DNA of 64,000 nt from Leptospira sp. WS58.C1 (GTDB lineage: Bacteria; Spirochaetota; Leptospiria; Leptospirales; Leptospiraceae). The translations under genes and the position numbers were made by a program. Below, in pieces: positions 37,447 to 47,202 of this stretch (position 1 is its first letter; each line of letters opens with the position of its first letter). The notes under the pieces are model-generated. The model was not told where the DNA came from. It saw only the letters and a list, made by a program, of their open reading frames with translations, and made no database searches. The stretch is taken from positions 372,001 to 436,000 of the forward strand of contig NZ_CP162137.1 in assembly GCF_040833995.1 (NCBI RefSeq), in the 5' to 3' direction.

Positions 37447-37752
37447 TGAGCAGGAAGGTTGGGACCATCCTCCATCGGTTTATATTTTCTCGTCAATCCT
37501 TCTCCGACTAACAAGAGTATTCCGGAGAATTTTGGAAAATAATAATTTCCAAATTCACCTTTAGAACATTTGACCTTCTACTTTTTGCTTGGATTCCGTA
37601 AATACGAAAGAAGCGGCCCTAAAGTTTCATTCGGGGAACTTCAAAGATTATTAGAGGAAAAAAAGCGAAGAATTATACGTCCAATACGGTGTTTTTTATA
37701 AAAAAGAAGTATTTCGCCGGATCCACGTGAAAACCTGGAAATTCCTGTTGCC
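37447..37752. other. 306-base spacer between divergent genes
   Basis: Must hold promoters for both the SpoIIE gene and the TPR lipoprotein gene. An inverted repeat TTTGGAAA (37531-37538) and TTTCCAAA (37546-37553) with a 7-base spacer is the only clear structure and may be an operator or hairpin. No coding frame of interest. Confidence 0.5.
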
Positions 37753-38586
37753 ATGTCGCTCCTCCGAAAGATGATGAAAAAGACCGATATTGACCTACAG
37801 ATGAGCCGTTTTGATTTTCCCAAAAAATATCCTATTTTTGCTAGCGTTACACTCGTATTGGCTTTCTATTCCGCTTGTTCAGGGGAGAAGGATGAGCCAT
37901 CCATTCTAGAGATCAGAGATCTATTGGACTCCGGCCATTTAACGGAATCGGTCCAAAAGGCGAAGGATAAGGCCCTTACCACCGGGAAAATGGATCAAGT
38001 CCATTATTTGAGAGGTTGGATCTATTACTTGCGCAAAGAAGACTCTTCTGCAGAGAAAGAATATAAACTTTGTTTAAAGGAGAATAAGAACTCTATCGAC
38101 TGTCTGCGAGGGCTCGCTCAAATCGAAAAACATAAACAGAATTTTGAAAAGGCGGAAACAAGATACAAACAAGCCTTAGTGATCGCGCAGGCCTCTAAGG
38201 ACAAAGAATACAGTTCTATGTTACTTACTGATCTTGGAAATTTGGCGCTTTCTCAGGATGAAAGAGAGGAAGCGATGGATTGGTACGATAAATCCATCCA
38301 AGTAAAGCCGGAAGGTTCTGCATTTTATGGACTCGGTTTTGTGTATCTATTAAATCGTGACAAATCTGCTTCGATCCGATCCTTAAAAAAAGGATTAGAA
38401 ACCGAATACAGGGATTTGATCATTAAGGCGGAAACCTATTATCTTCTGGCGAAGTTACAAAACGATTTCGAAAAAAATCCGAAGGCAGCAAGCGAGTCCG
38501 CAAAAAAAGCCTTCGAATTATTTCCGGCAATGGAGAAATACTCAAAATCTTGGGAACATTATTCCAAACTTTCCAGTTCTAAATAA
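37753..38586 (+). CDS. TPR-repeat lipoprotein
   Basis: 277 residues. ATG at 37753 gives a long charged lead-in; ATG at 37801 would start MSRFDFPKKYPIFASV, a better signal peptide, with lipobox LAFYSAC. The mature part is built of tetratricopeptide repeats: HYLRGWIYYLRKEDSSAEKEY, CLRGLAQIEKHKQNFEKAETRYKQAL, LLTDLGNLALSQDEREEAMDWYDKSI and AFYGLGFVYLLNRDKSASI. TPRs mediate protein contacts; the protein is likely periplasm-facing. A DUF2062 gene follows 11 bases later, so the two are probably co-transcribed. Confidence 0.85.
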   Translation: MSLLRKMMKKTDIDLQMSRFDFPKKYPIFASVTLVLAFYSACSGEKDEPSILEIRDLLDSGHLTESVQKAKDKALTTGKMDQVHYLRGWIYYLRKEDSSAEKEYKLCLKENKNSIDCLRGLAQIEKHKQNFEKAETRYKQALVIAQASKDKEYSSMLLTDLGNLALSQDEREEAMDWYDKSIQVKPEGSAFYGLGFVYLLNRDKSASIRSLKKGLETEYRDLIIKAETYYLLAKLQNDFEKNPKAASESAKKAFELFPAMEKYSKSWEHYSKLSSSK

Positions 38587-38597
38587 AACAGGCCATA

Positions 38598-39206
38598 ATG
38601 AATTTTCTGAGAACGATCTGGCGGATCATCCATAAACAAATCATCTTACCTTTTCAAGAATCATACGCTCCGATCCACGAAGTTTGTTTAGGGACCACAA
38701 TCGGTTTGCTATGGTCTATGACTCCTTTAGTAGGAGTGCAAATGTATTTGGGATTGGGGACTTGGTTGGTACTTCGATTATTCCGTATCCGTTTTTATCT
38801 TCCGATCGCAATCGCAATGATCTGGATCACAAATCCGGTCACAGTTCCGTTTTTCTACTCCCTATTCTATTGGACAGGAAAGCAGGTTTTACTTTTACTT
38901 GGGATCCCTTTCCAGCAAATCAGCTTTGACACGTTATTAGCCATCTCTAAAGAATCGGAATCAATGGATCTGATCAGCGGATTGTATCATTGGACAATTT
39001 TCTTATTCGATAAGATGGGCCTTCCTATGTTTATTGGAGGTTTTGCATTCGGGATCCCTCTGGCTTTACTAGGTTATCCGATCACATATAACTTATTGAG
39101 TTCGTACAGGGCTAGAAGAGCGGAAGAAGAAGGTATCAGTTTGCATGAATGGGAACTAAAACATGTCAGAAAAGACGTGGGATTGTTCGCTGCAAAATCG
39201 CCTTAA
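38598..39206 (+). CDS. DUF2062 membrane protein
   Basis: 202 residues with the DUF2062 pattern: an early IHEVCLGTTIGLLWSMTPLVGVQMYLGL segment, then ITNPVTVPFFYSLFYWTGKQVL, and a hydrophobic hairpin near MFIGGFAFGIPLALLGYPITY. DUF2062 proteins are small inner-membrane proteins of unknown function, sometimes fused to glycosyltransferases. Co-transcription with the TPR lipoprotein is likely. Confidence 0.85.
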   Translation: MNFLRTIWRIIHKQIILPFQESYAPIHEVCLGTTIGLLWSMTPLVGVQMYLGLGTWLVLRLFRIRFYLPIAIAMIWITNPVTVPFFYSLFYWTGKQVLLLLGIPFQQISFDTLLAISKESESMDLISGLYHWTIFLFDKMGLPMFIGGFAFGIPLALLGYPITYNLLSSYRARRAEEEGISLHEWELKHVRKDVGLFAAKSP

Positions 39207-39217
39207 ACTCGTCCTAT

Positions 39218-39227
39218 AACGTTCGTT
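39218..39227. promoter_or_regulatory. AACGTTCGTT element upstream of the DUF2167 gene
   Basis: AACGTTCGTT (39218-39227), identical to the FAS-I and hadAB core, lies just after the DUF2062 stop and about 103 bases before the next start codon. Confidence 0.45.
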
Positions 39228-39329
39228 CTTTTCAATATATTTTTTCTAATTTAAACATTATTAGTTGTCCGAATTCCTTGCCGACCGGCATATTATCTGT
39301 TACTCGATTTTAATCCCGGGAGAGATTAT

Positions 39330-40265
39330 ATGATTCCTCGATTCTTGGCCGCCTTCTTTTTTACGGCCATCCTATGGAGTCTTCCTGTTTCCGCTCAAAA
39401 ATTTGAAACAGATGCAGACTTATTAAAATGGATCAAATCCTTAAAGTATGAAACTAACCTAGTACCCCTTACAAATAAGGACGGAAAGGTGATCGCAAAT
39501 ATCCAAGTTCCGAAAGGTTACAAATATCTGAACCCAAAAGACAGTAAGATCGTGTTGGAAGATGTTTGGGGAAATCCTCCCACTACCGAACCAGGACTAG
39601 GGATTTTATTCATCTCTAGCGAAACACCTTTAGACTTGGGTTCCTACGCGATTACAATAGATTATGTGGACGAAGGGCATGTGGATGACGAGGATTCCAA
39701 AGATATCAATTACGACGACTTATTAGCCGATCTAAAAGACTCTACTAAGGAAGAAAGCGAACTGAGAAAAAAAGACGGATATTCCGGATTGGAATTAGTA
39801 GGCTGGGCCTCTAATCCTTATTATGATTCTGCCGCTAAAAAATTACATTGGGCAAAAGAATATAAATTCGACGGAACCGAAACAAACACTCTCAATTATA
39901 ATATTCGGGTTTTAGGAAGAAGCGGTTATCTTCTGCTTAACGTACTCGGGGATATTTCCGTTTTAAAAAGAGTGGAGAACGATGTTGGGAGGATCCTCGA
40001 AAGTGTGGAATTTTCCGAAGGAAACCGTTATGCAGATTATGATTCTAAAATAGATAGTTTAGCTGCTTACGGGATCGGAGGTTTGATTGCGGGGGGGCTT
40101 TTGAAAAAAGCGGGATTATTTGCAGTGATCGGAGGATTTTTGCTTAAAGGAGCAAAACTACTGATCCCTGCCGCCATCGGTCTCTTTTACGCTATTAGAA
40201 GATTCGTTTTCGGAAAAGGAAAACCGGAAGACACTGCTTCCGGACCGGGCGACAAAGAAACCTAA
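39330..40265 (+). CDS. DUF2167 family membrane-anchored protein
   Basis: 311 residues with a cleavable signal peptide (FLAAFFFTAILWSLPVSAQ). The DUF2167 hallmarks are IQVPKGYKYL, DYVDEGHVDDEDSKDINYDDLL, GYSGLELVGWASNPYYDSAAKKLHWAKEY and LNYNIRVLGRSGYLLLNVL. A glycine-rich hydrophobic C-terminus (GIGGLIAGGLLKKAGLFAVIGGFLL...) makes two membrane helices. Function is unknown across the family. Its stop overlaps the convergent PanE gene stop by four bases. Confidence 0.88.
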   Translation: MIPRFLAAFFFTAILWSLPVSAQKFETDADLLKWIKSLKYETNLVPLTNKDGKVIANIQVPKGYKYLNPKDSKIVLEDVWGNPPTTEPGLGILFISSETPLDLGSYAITIDYVDEGHVDDEDSKDINYDDLLADLKDSTKEESELRKKDGYSGLELVGWASNPYYDSAAKKLHWAKEYKFDGTETNTLNYNIRVLGRSGYLLLNVLGDISVLKRVENDVGRILESVEFSEGNRYADYDSKIDSLAAYGIGGLIAGGLLKKAGLFAVIGGFLLKGAKLLIPAAIGLFYAIRRFVFGKGKPEDTASGPGDKET

Positions 40266-41299
40266 TTCACTCCTAAAAGGCTGGAAAGCGTTTCCGCATC
40301 GTATTGAGATTTACCGGAACCGCTTTCCGCTTCTGCAATCAAAGACGCTATTTTACGATTGATCGGTGCCTTATGCCCGATCTCATCCGCTAAACGTATG
40401 ATCTCTCCGTTCAAAAAGGAAATTTCAGTTGTTCTTCCATGATGAAGGTCCTCCCACATGGAGGATCTTGCTTCCGGATCAATTTTCACCATACTAGAGG
40501 CTACTCTGAAAAATAGAAAATCGGGTAATTTCAGAATGATTGGTGCAAGCCAAGGGATCATTTTTCCTACACTTGCAGGTTGGATCCCGGAAAGTTTGAG
40601 TATTTCTAAACCTTCAGTGATCATAGAAGCTAAAATTTTTCTGTAAGTTCTTTGGGATAATTCTTCTCTAAGAGGAATGCCTGCAAGTGCGTTGAGACTA
40701 TTATTCAAATTAAAAAGTAGCTTTCCCCAAAGCACTCCCTCCATATTTTTATGTACGATAGAGGGTAAACCGGCTTTTCTCAGATAAGAATGGATCTTAT
40801 TTCCGAATTCGTTCGATTTAACTACGAGTTCTCCGCTTGTTCCTTGGTGGAATTGCCCTTTACCTTTTGCCACAACATTAAACGGGACCATACCCGCTAA
40901 ATTTCTATCGTTTAGCTCCGGCAAAACGGAAGCTAGTTCCTTGGAATTTCGAACCCCATTCTGAAAACTTACGATCACAATTTTGGAAAGTTCTTCCGGT
41001 GAAAAAAGAGAACGGATGGATTTTCCGACTTCTATCGTATCTTTACTTTTGACAGTGATCAAAAATACGTTCGAATCTTTGGCCTCCTTTATATCGGTTA
41101 CATAACGGATCTGGCTTGGGGCAAGTGTGAAGGAATTTCCTCGATAATCACTGATCCCTAAACCGAATAATTGGATCTCTTGTTTTAATCTTTCTCTACC
41201 TACAAATACTACGGGATACCCTGCTTTTAACAAGTACGCGCCGATATACGTTCCTATACTTCCGGAACCCAAGATCGCAAATTTCGGGGAAAAACTCAT
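40262..41299 (-). CDS. panE: Ketopantoate reductase family protein (PanE/ApbA)
   Basis: 345 residues. N-terminal NADPH-binding Rossmann motif AILGSGSIGTYIGAYLLKAG, VFLITVKSKDT, SFQNGVRN, and the catalytic region with WGKLLFNLNNSLNALAGIPLREEL (active Lys in the WGKLLFN motif) and EARSSMWEDLHHGRTTEISFLNGEI. The usual reaction is 2-dehydropantoate to pantoate, a step to pantothenate and so to CoA and the phosphopantetheine arm. The family also has members acting on other substrates, so the symbol is by homology only. Confidence 0.88.
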   Translation of the reverse strand: MSFSPKFAILGSGSIGTYIGAYLLKAGYPVVFVGRERLKQEIQLFGLGISDYRGNSFTLAPSQIRYVTDIKEAKDSNVFLITVKSKDTIEVGKSIRSLFSPEELSKIVIVSFQNGVRNSKELASVLPELNDRNLAGMVPFNVVAKGKGQFHQGTSGELVVKSNEFGNKIHSYLRKAGLPSIVHKNMEGVLWGKLLFNLNNSLNALAGIPLREELSQRTYRKILASMITEGLEILKLSGIQPASVGKMIPWLAPIILKLPDFLFFRVASSMVKIDPEARSSMWEDLHHGRTTEISFLNGEIIRLADEIGHKAPINRKIASLIAEAESGSGKSQYDAETLSSLLGVN

Positions 41300-41370
41300 A
41301 AGCGGAAAGAATGAGGAATATTAGAAAAATACCAACTAGAAAATCGCTATTCTACCCTTAGGTTTGGGCA

Positions 41371-41402
41371 TAAAAAAAGCCGGGAGATTAGCCCGGCTTT
41401 TC
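41371..41402 (-). terminator. Intrinsic terminator of the lipase gene
   Basis: AGCCGGG (41378-41384) pairs with CCCGGCT (41392-41398) over a 7-base loop. On the minus strand the stem is followed by a run of T (complement of AAAAAAA at 41372-41378). A short T-tract on the plus side could make it work both ways. Confidence 0.85.
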
Positions 41403-41420
41403 CAGACACAACGTTCGAAA

Positions 41421-42344
41421 TTACTGATTAGATTTCGCGTTGGATGCCATTTTCAGGAAGTAACCTTCCACGTCGTACCAAAACTTTCCGGAATTTAGAG
41501 TGTTGGAGCACTGGATATGGTCTACACCTGTTACCAGAAGACCGTAATCAGGTCCACCTTTGAAGGTTCCCCATTTCAAAGAAGAATAAGGAACGAGTCC
41601 GTCGCAAGTCCCACCTTGTCCATTAAACAATCCGCCGGCGATACAAGCAGGTTGGATCAACCCCATCAGAGGGTGTTGGATTAAGTCAGGAATTGTGATG
41701 TAAGAACCGTAAGAGAAATATTTTACGGAAGGAGCATCAGGAGTACGAGTATTAAAGGCTGCAGTTCCGCTTGTAGTCAAAGAGCCTAATGCAGCAATCG
41801 CATTTTGCTCTCCACCATTATATACTAACTGAACGAAAACCCCAAGAATCGTGCTAACAAAAGGTTTAATCCAACTAGGCAATACAGTATTAATAATGTC
41901 CGCAATCGGAGATCCTCTATGAGGAGTATTCAAAGTGGTTAGAGTAGAAACTTTAGAAGAAAGTCCAAGGTTGGAAATTGCGTAACGGCTATCCAATCCA
42001 CCTTGAGAGTGCCCAAGGATATGTACTTTGCTGAAGCCGTTTGCAGCCATATAGACAAGGATTTTGTCCTTTAACTGAACTCCGCGAGTTTCATTGGATT
42101 GAGCCGCGGTTTTGGCAGGTGCATATACGGTAGCTCCTTGGGATTGAAGGTAAGTATCCATTCCTCCCCAATAGCTTAAAATACTGATAACACCGGAGGA
42201 ATCATTTCCCCAACCGAAAAGTCCATGGGAAAGAACGATTGGATACGATCCCGCTAGGGGCTTGGAGGAAGATCCTCCACCGGAAGCGAACACTGTGCCG
42301 CTACACAAAAATAGGAGCAATACTGCTAATCCTAATTTACGCAT
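41421..42344 (-). CDS. Secreted triacylglycerol lipase (Pseudomonas/Burkholderia family I-like)
   Basis: 307 residues. A signal peptide (LGLAVLLLFLCSGTVFA) is followed by a compact alpha/beta hydrolase: YPIVLSHGLFGWG (oxyanion loop), LGHSQGGLDSRYA with nucleophile S113, LTTLNTPHRGSPIADII, DGLVPYSSLKWG (acid residue region) and a C-terminal His in GVDHIQ. The pattern matches family I lipases, usually exported. Two cysteines (CIAGG and GGTCDG) could form the disulfide seen in these enzymes. No lipase-specific foldase gene adjoins. Confidence 0.92.
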   Translation of the reverse strand: MRKLGLAVLLLFLCSGTVFASGGGSSSKPLAGSYPIVLSHGLFGWGNDSSGVISILSYWGGMDTYLQSQGATVYAPAKTAAQSNETRGVQLKDKILVYMAANGFSKVHILGHSQGGLDSRYAISNLGLSSKVSTLTTLNTPHRGSPIADIINTVLPSWIKPFVSTILGVFVQLVYNGGEQNAIAALGSLTTSGTAAFNTRTPDAPSVKYFSYGSYITIPDLIQHPLMGLIQPACIAGGLFNGQGGTCDGLVPYSSLKWGTFKGGPDYGLLVTGVDHIQCSNTLNSGKFWYDVEGYFLKMASNAKSNQ

Positions 42345-42436
42345 TTGAGTTTACCTCTTCACTATTCTCTTGCTGTCTATATGGTCTCAGATTGAGATTC
42401 GCTTAGTTTAACTTGTTCGCTTTTTTATCTGTATCA

Positions 42437-42453
42437 CTCGGTACAATACCGAG
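42437..42453. promoter_or_regulatory. Perfect dyad upstream of the lipase gene
   Basis: CTCGGTA-CAA-TACCGAG (42437-42453) is a perfect 7-bp inverted repeat with a 3-base centre, 93-109 bases before the lipase start. A related half-site GCTCGGTT is at 42555-42562. Likely operator for a dimeric regulator; which one is unknown. Confidence 0.5.
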
Positions 42454-42734
42454 CTTTTGAAGATTAATTCAAGACTTGTAACTGTCAAGAGAAAACACTC
42501 GAAAAAAGCACTGATAAAATAACATTTGATATAGAACCAATGTTTTTTTATAACGCTCGGTTTTTAATAAATATTCTTTTAGGGATGGGTTAAGAGTAGA
42601 AGGTCCCAAGTTGAAAAATCCCCATTTTTAAGACCGACTAACGTATTTTGGGGGGAAGATGCGCTGGTTTGGAAATTTTTTTCTGAACAATCGGGGATGG
42701 AGCGGGCGAATAGGGCTGAGTTATGGATTTTGTG

Positions 42735-42748
42735 TAGAGCATGCTCTA
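42735..42748. promoter_or_regulatory. 14-base perfect palindrome TAGAGCATGCTCTA
   Basis: A perfect self-complementary 14-mer in the G+C-rich part of the spacer, 247 bases before the amidohydrolase start. Palindromes of this kind are often protein-binding sites; no regulator can be named. Confidence 0.4.
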
Positions 42749-42887
42749 ATTTTGTGCTATCAGCCTACCCGGTACTTTTGCCTGTGGTCGCGTCGGAGGG
42801 CGCATGGAGAAGGTTCGCGTATGTGCCGATGCCAGGATAGAACTCAGCGTGATCGGTCCCATCGTATATACAATTTTCTTTTTCTGT

Positions 42888-42899
42888 GAACAATCGTTC
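42888..42899. promoter_or_regulatory. GAACAATCGTTC element upstream of the amidohydrolase gene
   Basis: GAACAATCGTTC (42888-42899) is an inverted repeat GAAC-N4-GTTC. Its last eleven bases match the AACAATCGTTC half of the FAS-I element at 17908-17918. It lies about 95 bases before the start codon. Confidence 0.45.
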
Positions 42900-42994
42900 A
42901 TCTATATTCAAAAAATTTGAAAAAGATTGACTGTGGATTATTATACACTTTCGTAGCGAAGCTCTAAAACATAGGATAGAGAAGAGGAATCATT

Positions 42995-44794
42995 ATGAAG
43001 TACGATGTTCTGATCAAGAATGGAAGAATATTCGATGGAGAAGGGAACGGATCCTTTATCGGAGATGTTGCGGTCCTGGATGGAACTATTGTAGAGATCT
43101 CAAAATCGATTTCCGGTGATGCAAAGAAGATTTATGACGCAAAAGGACTTTGGGTTACTCCGGGATTCATTGACTTTCATACACATTACGATGCAGAGGT
43201 GGAAGCTTCTCCAGGACTTAAAGAATCTGTAATGCACGGTGTGACCACCATCACAATGGGAAGTTGTTCTCTCAGTCTTTGTATCGGAACGGCTGAAGAC
43301 CTTGCGGATATGTTCAGTAGGGTGGAGGCAATCCCGAGAGAGCAAGTGCTACCTTTATTACAAAAAAAGAAAACTTGGAATTCGATGAAAGAATATGCCG
43401 ACCATTTGAATTCGCTTCCTTTGGGTCCGAATGTTTCTACATTTTTGGGGCATTCTGCTATCCGAGCTTATTCTATGGGATTGGAAAGATCTCTTTCTCA
43501 TGGAGTAAAACCTACGGAGCAGGAAATGTTACAAATGGAGAAACTTCTGCAAGAAGCGATCGACTGCGGATACTTGGGACTGTCTATCAATACTCTTACC
43601 TGGGACAAGATGGATGGAAGCCGATTCAGAAGTAAACCTCTTCCGTCTACCTTTGCCAAATGGTCCGAGATTAGCAGGTTGAATCGAATCGTTCGTAGAG
43701 AAGAGCGTATCTTCCAAGGAGTGCCGAACGTTTCTACAAAGTATAATGTTCTTCTATTCTTTAAGGAAAGTCTAGGGATTTTGAGAAAAAAACTAAAGAC
43801 TACGATCATTTCTCTCATGGATCCAAGATCCAATCGATCTATTTACAAATTGGTAGCGTTTTTAACTCGGATCGTGAATACGATCTTAAAAGGAGACGTT
43901 CGTTTGCAGGCGGTTCCGGCGGTATTCGATCTTTATGCGGATGGAGTAGATGTAGTAGTCTTCGAAGAATTCGGTGCGGGAACCGCTGCCATTCATTTGG
44001 CGGATCTTGCCGAGCGCAGGAAACTTCTGCTCGATAAAGGGTATAGAAAATGGTTTCGCAGACAATGGACCAATTGGTTTTTGCCACGAGTATTTCATAG
44101 AGACTTCAACGAATCCAAGATTGTAGAATGTCCTGATCAAAAGCTGGTAGGCAGATCCTTCTCCGAACTCGCCAAAGAAAGAAAACAACATGTGGTCGAA
44201 ACATTTTTGGATCTATGTGCGGAGTATGGGAACGATATACGTTGGTATACTGTGATCGGGAACGACCGAAAAGGGCCTTTAAAGTATATAGTCAGTCATC
44301 CGGATGTGTTGATCGGATTTTCCGATGCAGGAGCCCATTTAAGAGGAATGGCTCATTATAATTTTCCATTACGTTTTCTGAAATTAGTGAGAGATGCAGA
44401 ACTGGAAGGAAAACCTTTCCTCTCTATGGAAAAGGCGGTTTGGAGAGTGACGGGAGAGATCGCTGATTGGTTCGGTTTAGATACAGGCAAATTGAAAGTA
44501 GGGGCTCAAGCGGATATCGTTCTTTTAAATCCAAACGGTCTGAACGAAAAAGTGGAAACCATCCAAGAAACCCCCATGCCGGAATTCGGCGGAATGGTTC
44601 GTTTGGTTCGCAGAAATGAAGAAGCGATCCGTGCGGTGCTGATTAACGGAAAAGTCGCTGTGGAGAACGGGATCGTTCTTCCCGAGATCGGAAAAGAAAA
44701 CGGTTTCGGTAGATTTATGGCCCATAAGGCAAAAGATTATTTGTATCGCTCTACAAAGGGGCAAAAACGGGAAACTGCAGGTTCTGCCGCTTAA
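42995..44794 (+). CDS. Amidohydrolase of the D-aminoacylase / N-acyl-D-amino-acid deacylase family
   Basis: 599 residues, cytoplasmic. A small beta-sandwich N-terminus (MKYDVLIKNGRIFDGEGNG) leads to the metal-binding GFIDFHTHYDAEVEASPGL. GVTTITMGSCSLSLC carries the Gly-Ser-Cys stretch where this family has a metal-bridging Cys. GHSAIR, a GFSDAGAH motif with the catalytic Asp, and the return to the small domain at GKLKVGAQADIVLLN follow. The family removes acyl groups from D-amino acids or hydrolyses related amides. About 90 residues in the middle (250-340) are longer than in classical D-aminoacylases. SD AGAGGAA precedes the ATG. The putative lipid-gene operator suggests an acyl-linked substrate. 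Confidence 0.87.
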   Translation: MKYDVLIKNGRIFDGEGNGSFIGDVAVLDGTIVEISKSISGDAKKIYDAKGLWVTPGFIDFHTHYDAEVEASPGLKESVMHGVTTITMGSCSLSLCIGTAEDLADMFSRVEAIPREQVLPLLQKKKTWNSMKEYADHLNSLPLGPNVSTFLGHSAIRAYSMGLERSLSHGVKPTEQEMLQMEKLLQEAIDCGYLGLSINTLTWDKMDGSRFRSKPLPSTFAKWSEISRLNRIVRREERIFQGVPNVSTKYNVLLFFKESLGILRKKLKTTIISLMDPRSNRSIYKLVAFLTRIVNTILKGDVRLQAVPAVFDLYADGVDVVVFEEFGAGTAAIHLADLAERRKLLLDKGYRKWFRRQWTNWFLPRVFHRDFNESKIVECPDQKLVGRSFSELAKERKQHVVETFLDLCAEYGNDIRWYTVIGNDRKGPLKYIVSHPDVLIGFSDAGAHLRGMAHYNFPLRFLKLVRDAELEGKPFLSMEKAVWRVTGEIADWFGLDTGKLKVGAQADIVLLNPNGLNEKVETIQETPMPEFGGMVRLVRRNEEAIRAVLINGKVAVENGIVLPEIGKENGFGRFMAHKAKDYLYRSTKGQKRETAGSAA

Positions 44795-44801
44795 ACCAAG
44801 T

Positions 44802-45815
44802 TTAAGGAATACGAACTACGATCTTTCCGAAATGTTTTCCGTCTTTCAAATACTCTAATGCATCTTTGAATTCGGAAAGTTCGTAGACCTTATCCACTAC
44901 CGGTTTCAGTTTCCATTCTTCTATTGCTTTGTTCATGGCAAGGAAACCTTCTCTATGACCGACTACGATCCCTTGGACTTTGATCTGGTTCATGACCAGA
45001 GGGAGAAGGTTTAGATCCTTGATGGCTCCCGCTAAGATCCCGATTAGATGGATTGTGCCGAATAATTTTACTGCCTTAATGGATTGTTCTAAGGTTCCGG
45101 CTCCGCCCACTTCCACTATGTGATCGGCACCTTCTCCACCGGTTAACTCTCTGATCTTCTCTCCCCAGGATGTTACACTTTTATAGTTGATCAGATAATC
45201 CGCGCCTAAGGATTTTCCTCTTTCCAGTTTTTCGTCGGAGGAAGAGGTCAAATAGACTGTGGCTCCAACTGCTTTAGCAAATTGTAATGCGAATAAGGAA
45301 ACTCCGCCTGTGCCTTGTATAACTACGGATTCCCCTTTTTTGAGTCGGCTTTCCACAAAAAAAGAAGACCAAGCGGTAAGTCCGGCACAAGGAAGTGTGG
45401 CAGCTTCTTCAAAGTTGAGATGAGAAGGCATTGGAACCACTCCGGTTGCAGGAAGGATTGCATATTGTCTTAGAGTCCCGTCTAAAGGACCGCCGAGAGT
45501 GGTCCTGAGTTCTTTTTTGTTTGCATGTCCGGATAACCAGTATGGAGCAAAGGTTGCGTTTATTTTATCTCCGCTCGTAATACCTGTGACATTCTCTCCG
45601 ACTTCTACTATTTCTCCCGATCCGTCGCTGCAAGGAACCATTGGTACGGGAAAATTCGGATTGTACTTTCCTTGAACCACCAGATAATCCCTGAAATTTA
45701 AGGAAGCCGCTCTGAAACGGACTAAAACTTCTCCAGGACCTGGCTTGCCCGGTTCCGGTAGATCGATTAAGGAGAGATTTTCTTTTCCGAAAGAGGAAAG
45801 TTGGACCGCTTTCAT
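44802..45815 (-). CDS. Medium-chain dehydrogenase/reductase (zinc-type alcohol dehydrogenase-like)
   Basis: 337 residues. The N-terminal GroES-like domain has PGPGEVLVRFRAASLNFRDYLVVQG and a PCSDGSGEIVEVGENV segment. The Rossmann domain has VVIQGTGGVSLFALQFAKAVGATV for NAD(P). The cysteine/histidine zinc set of true alcohol dehydrogenases is not evident, so a quinone-oxidoreductase or enoyl-reductase type is more likely. It lies 71 bases after the crotonyl-CoA carboxylase/reductase gene, on the same strand. Confidence 0.88.
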   Translation of the reverse strand: MKAVQLSSFGKENLSLIDLPEPGKPGPGEVLVRFRAASLNFRDYLVVQGKYNPNFPVPMVPCSDGSGEIVEVGENVTGITSGDKINATFAPYWLSGHANKKELRTTLGGPLDGTLRQYAILPATGVVPMPSHLNFEEAATLPCAGLTAWSSFFVESRLKKGESVVIQGTGGVSLFALQFAKAVGATVYLTSSSDEKLERGKSLGADYLINYKSVTSWGEKIRELTGGEGADHIVEVGGAGTLEQSIKAVKLFGTIHLIGILAGAIKDLNLLPLVMNQIKVQGIVVGHREGFLAMNKAIEEWKLKPVVDKVYELSEFKDALEYLKDGKHFGKIVVRIP

Positions 45816-45886
45816 TTGATTATACTTTTATAATGTAGTTCGGAGGGTAGAAGGACTCCCGCGATCAGGAGCCCTTCTGCGGTAGT

Positions 45887-47134
<1,248 letters not shown>

Positions 47135-47202
47135 GGGGACCAGAAAACAGAACCGACCGAGGCTTACGAGAAAAAAAAGGGTCTTTAACTTAGCTTTTGA
47201 GG

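Larger units (their letters stand above)
42345..42994. other. 650-base intergenic region between divergent lipase and amidohydrolase genes
   Basis: Bases 42345-42600 are AT-rich and carry the lipase promoter region and the dyad CTCGGTA-CAA-TACCGAG (listed separately). Bases 42650-42870 are distinctly richer in G+C and contain the 14-base palindrome TAGAGCATGCTCTA (42735-42748). A 76-codon frame at 42659-42889 has an odd Trp/Cys/Arg-rich composition and no recognisable family, so I do not call it a gene. The G+C-rich block may be an untranslated or non-coding RNA. Confidence 0.55.

Noticed and set aside
41410..41417. AACGTTCG after the lipase stop
   Set aside because: Only eight bases match and it is downstream of a gene with a terminator beside it, not in a promoter position.
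42659..42889. 76-codon frame in the lipase/amidohydrolase spacer
   Set aside because: Composition is rich in Trp, Cys and Arg, unlike proteins of this genome; no SD and no family. Treated as non-coding.
43896..43904. ACGTTCGTT within the amidohydrolase gene
   Set aside because: Nine of ten bases match the putative operator, but it is in coding sequence and shows that near-matches arise by chance.
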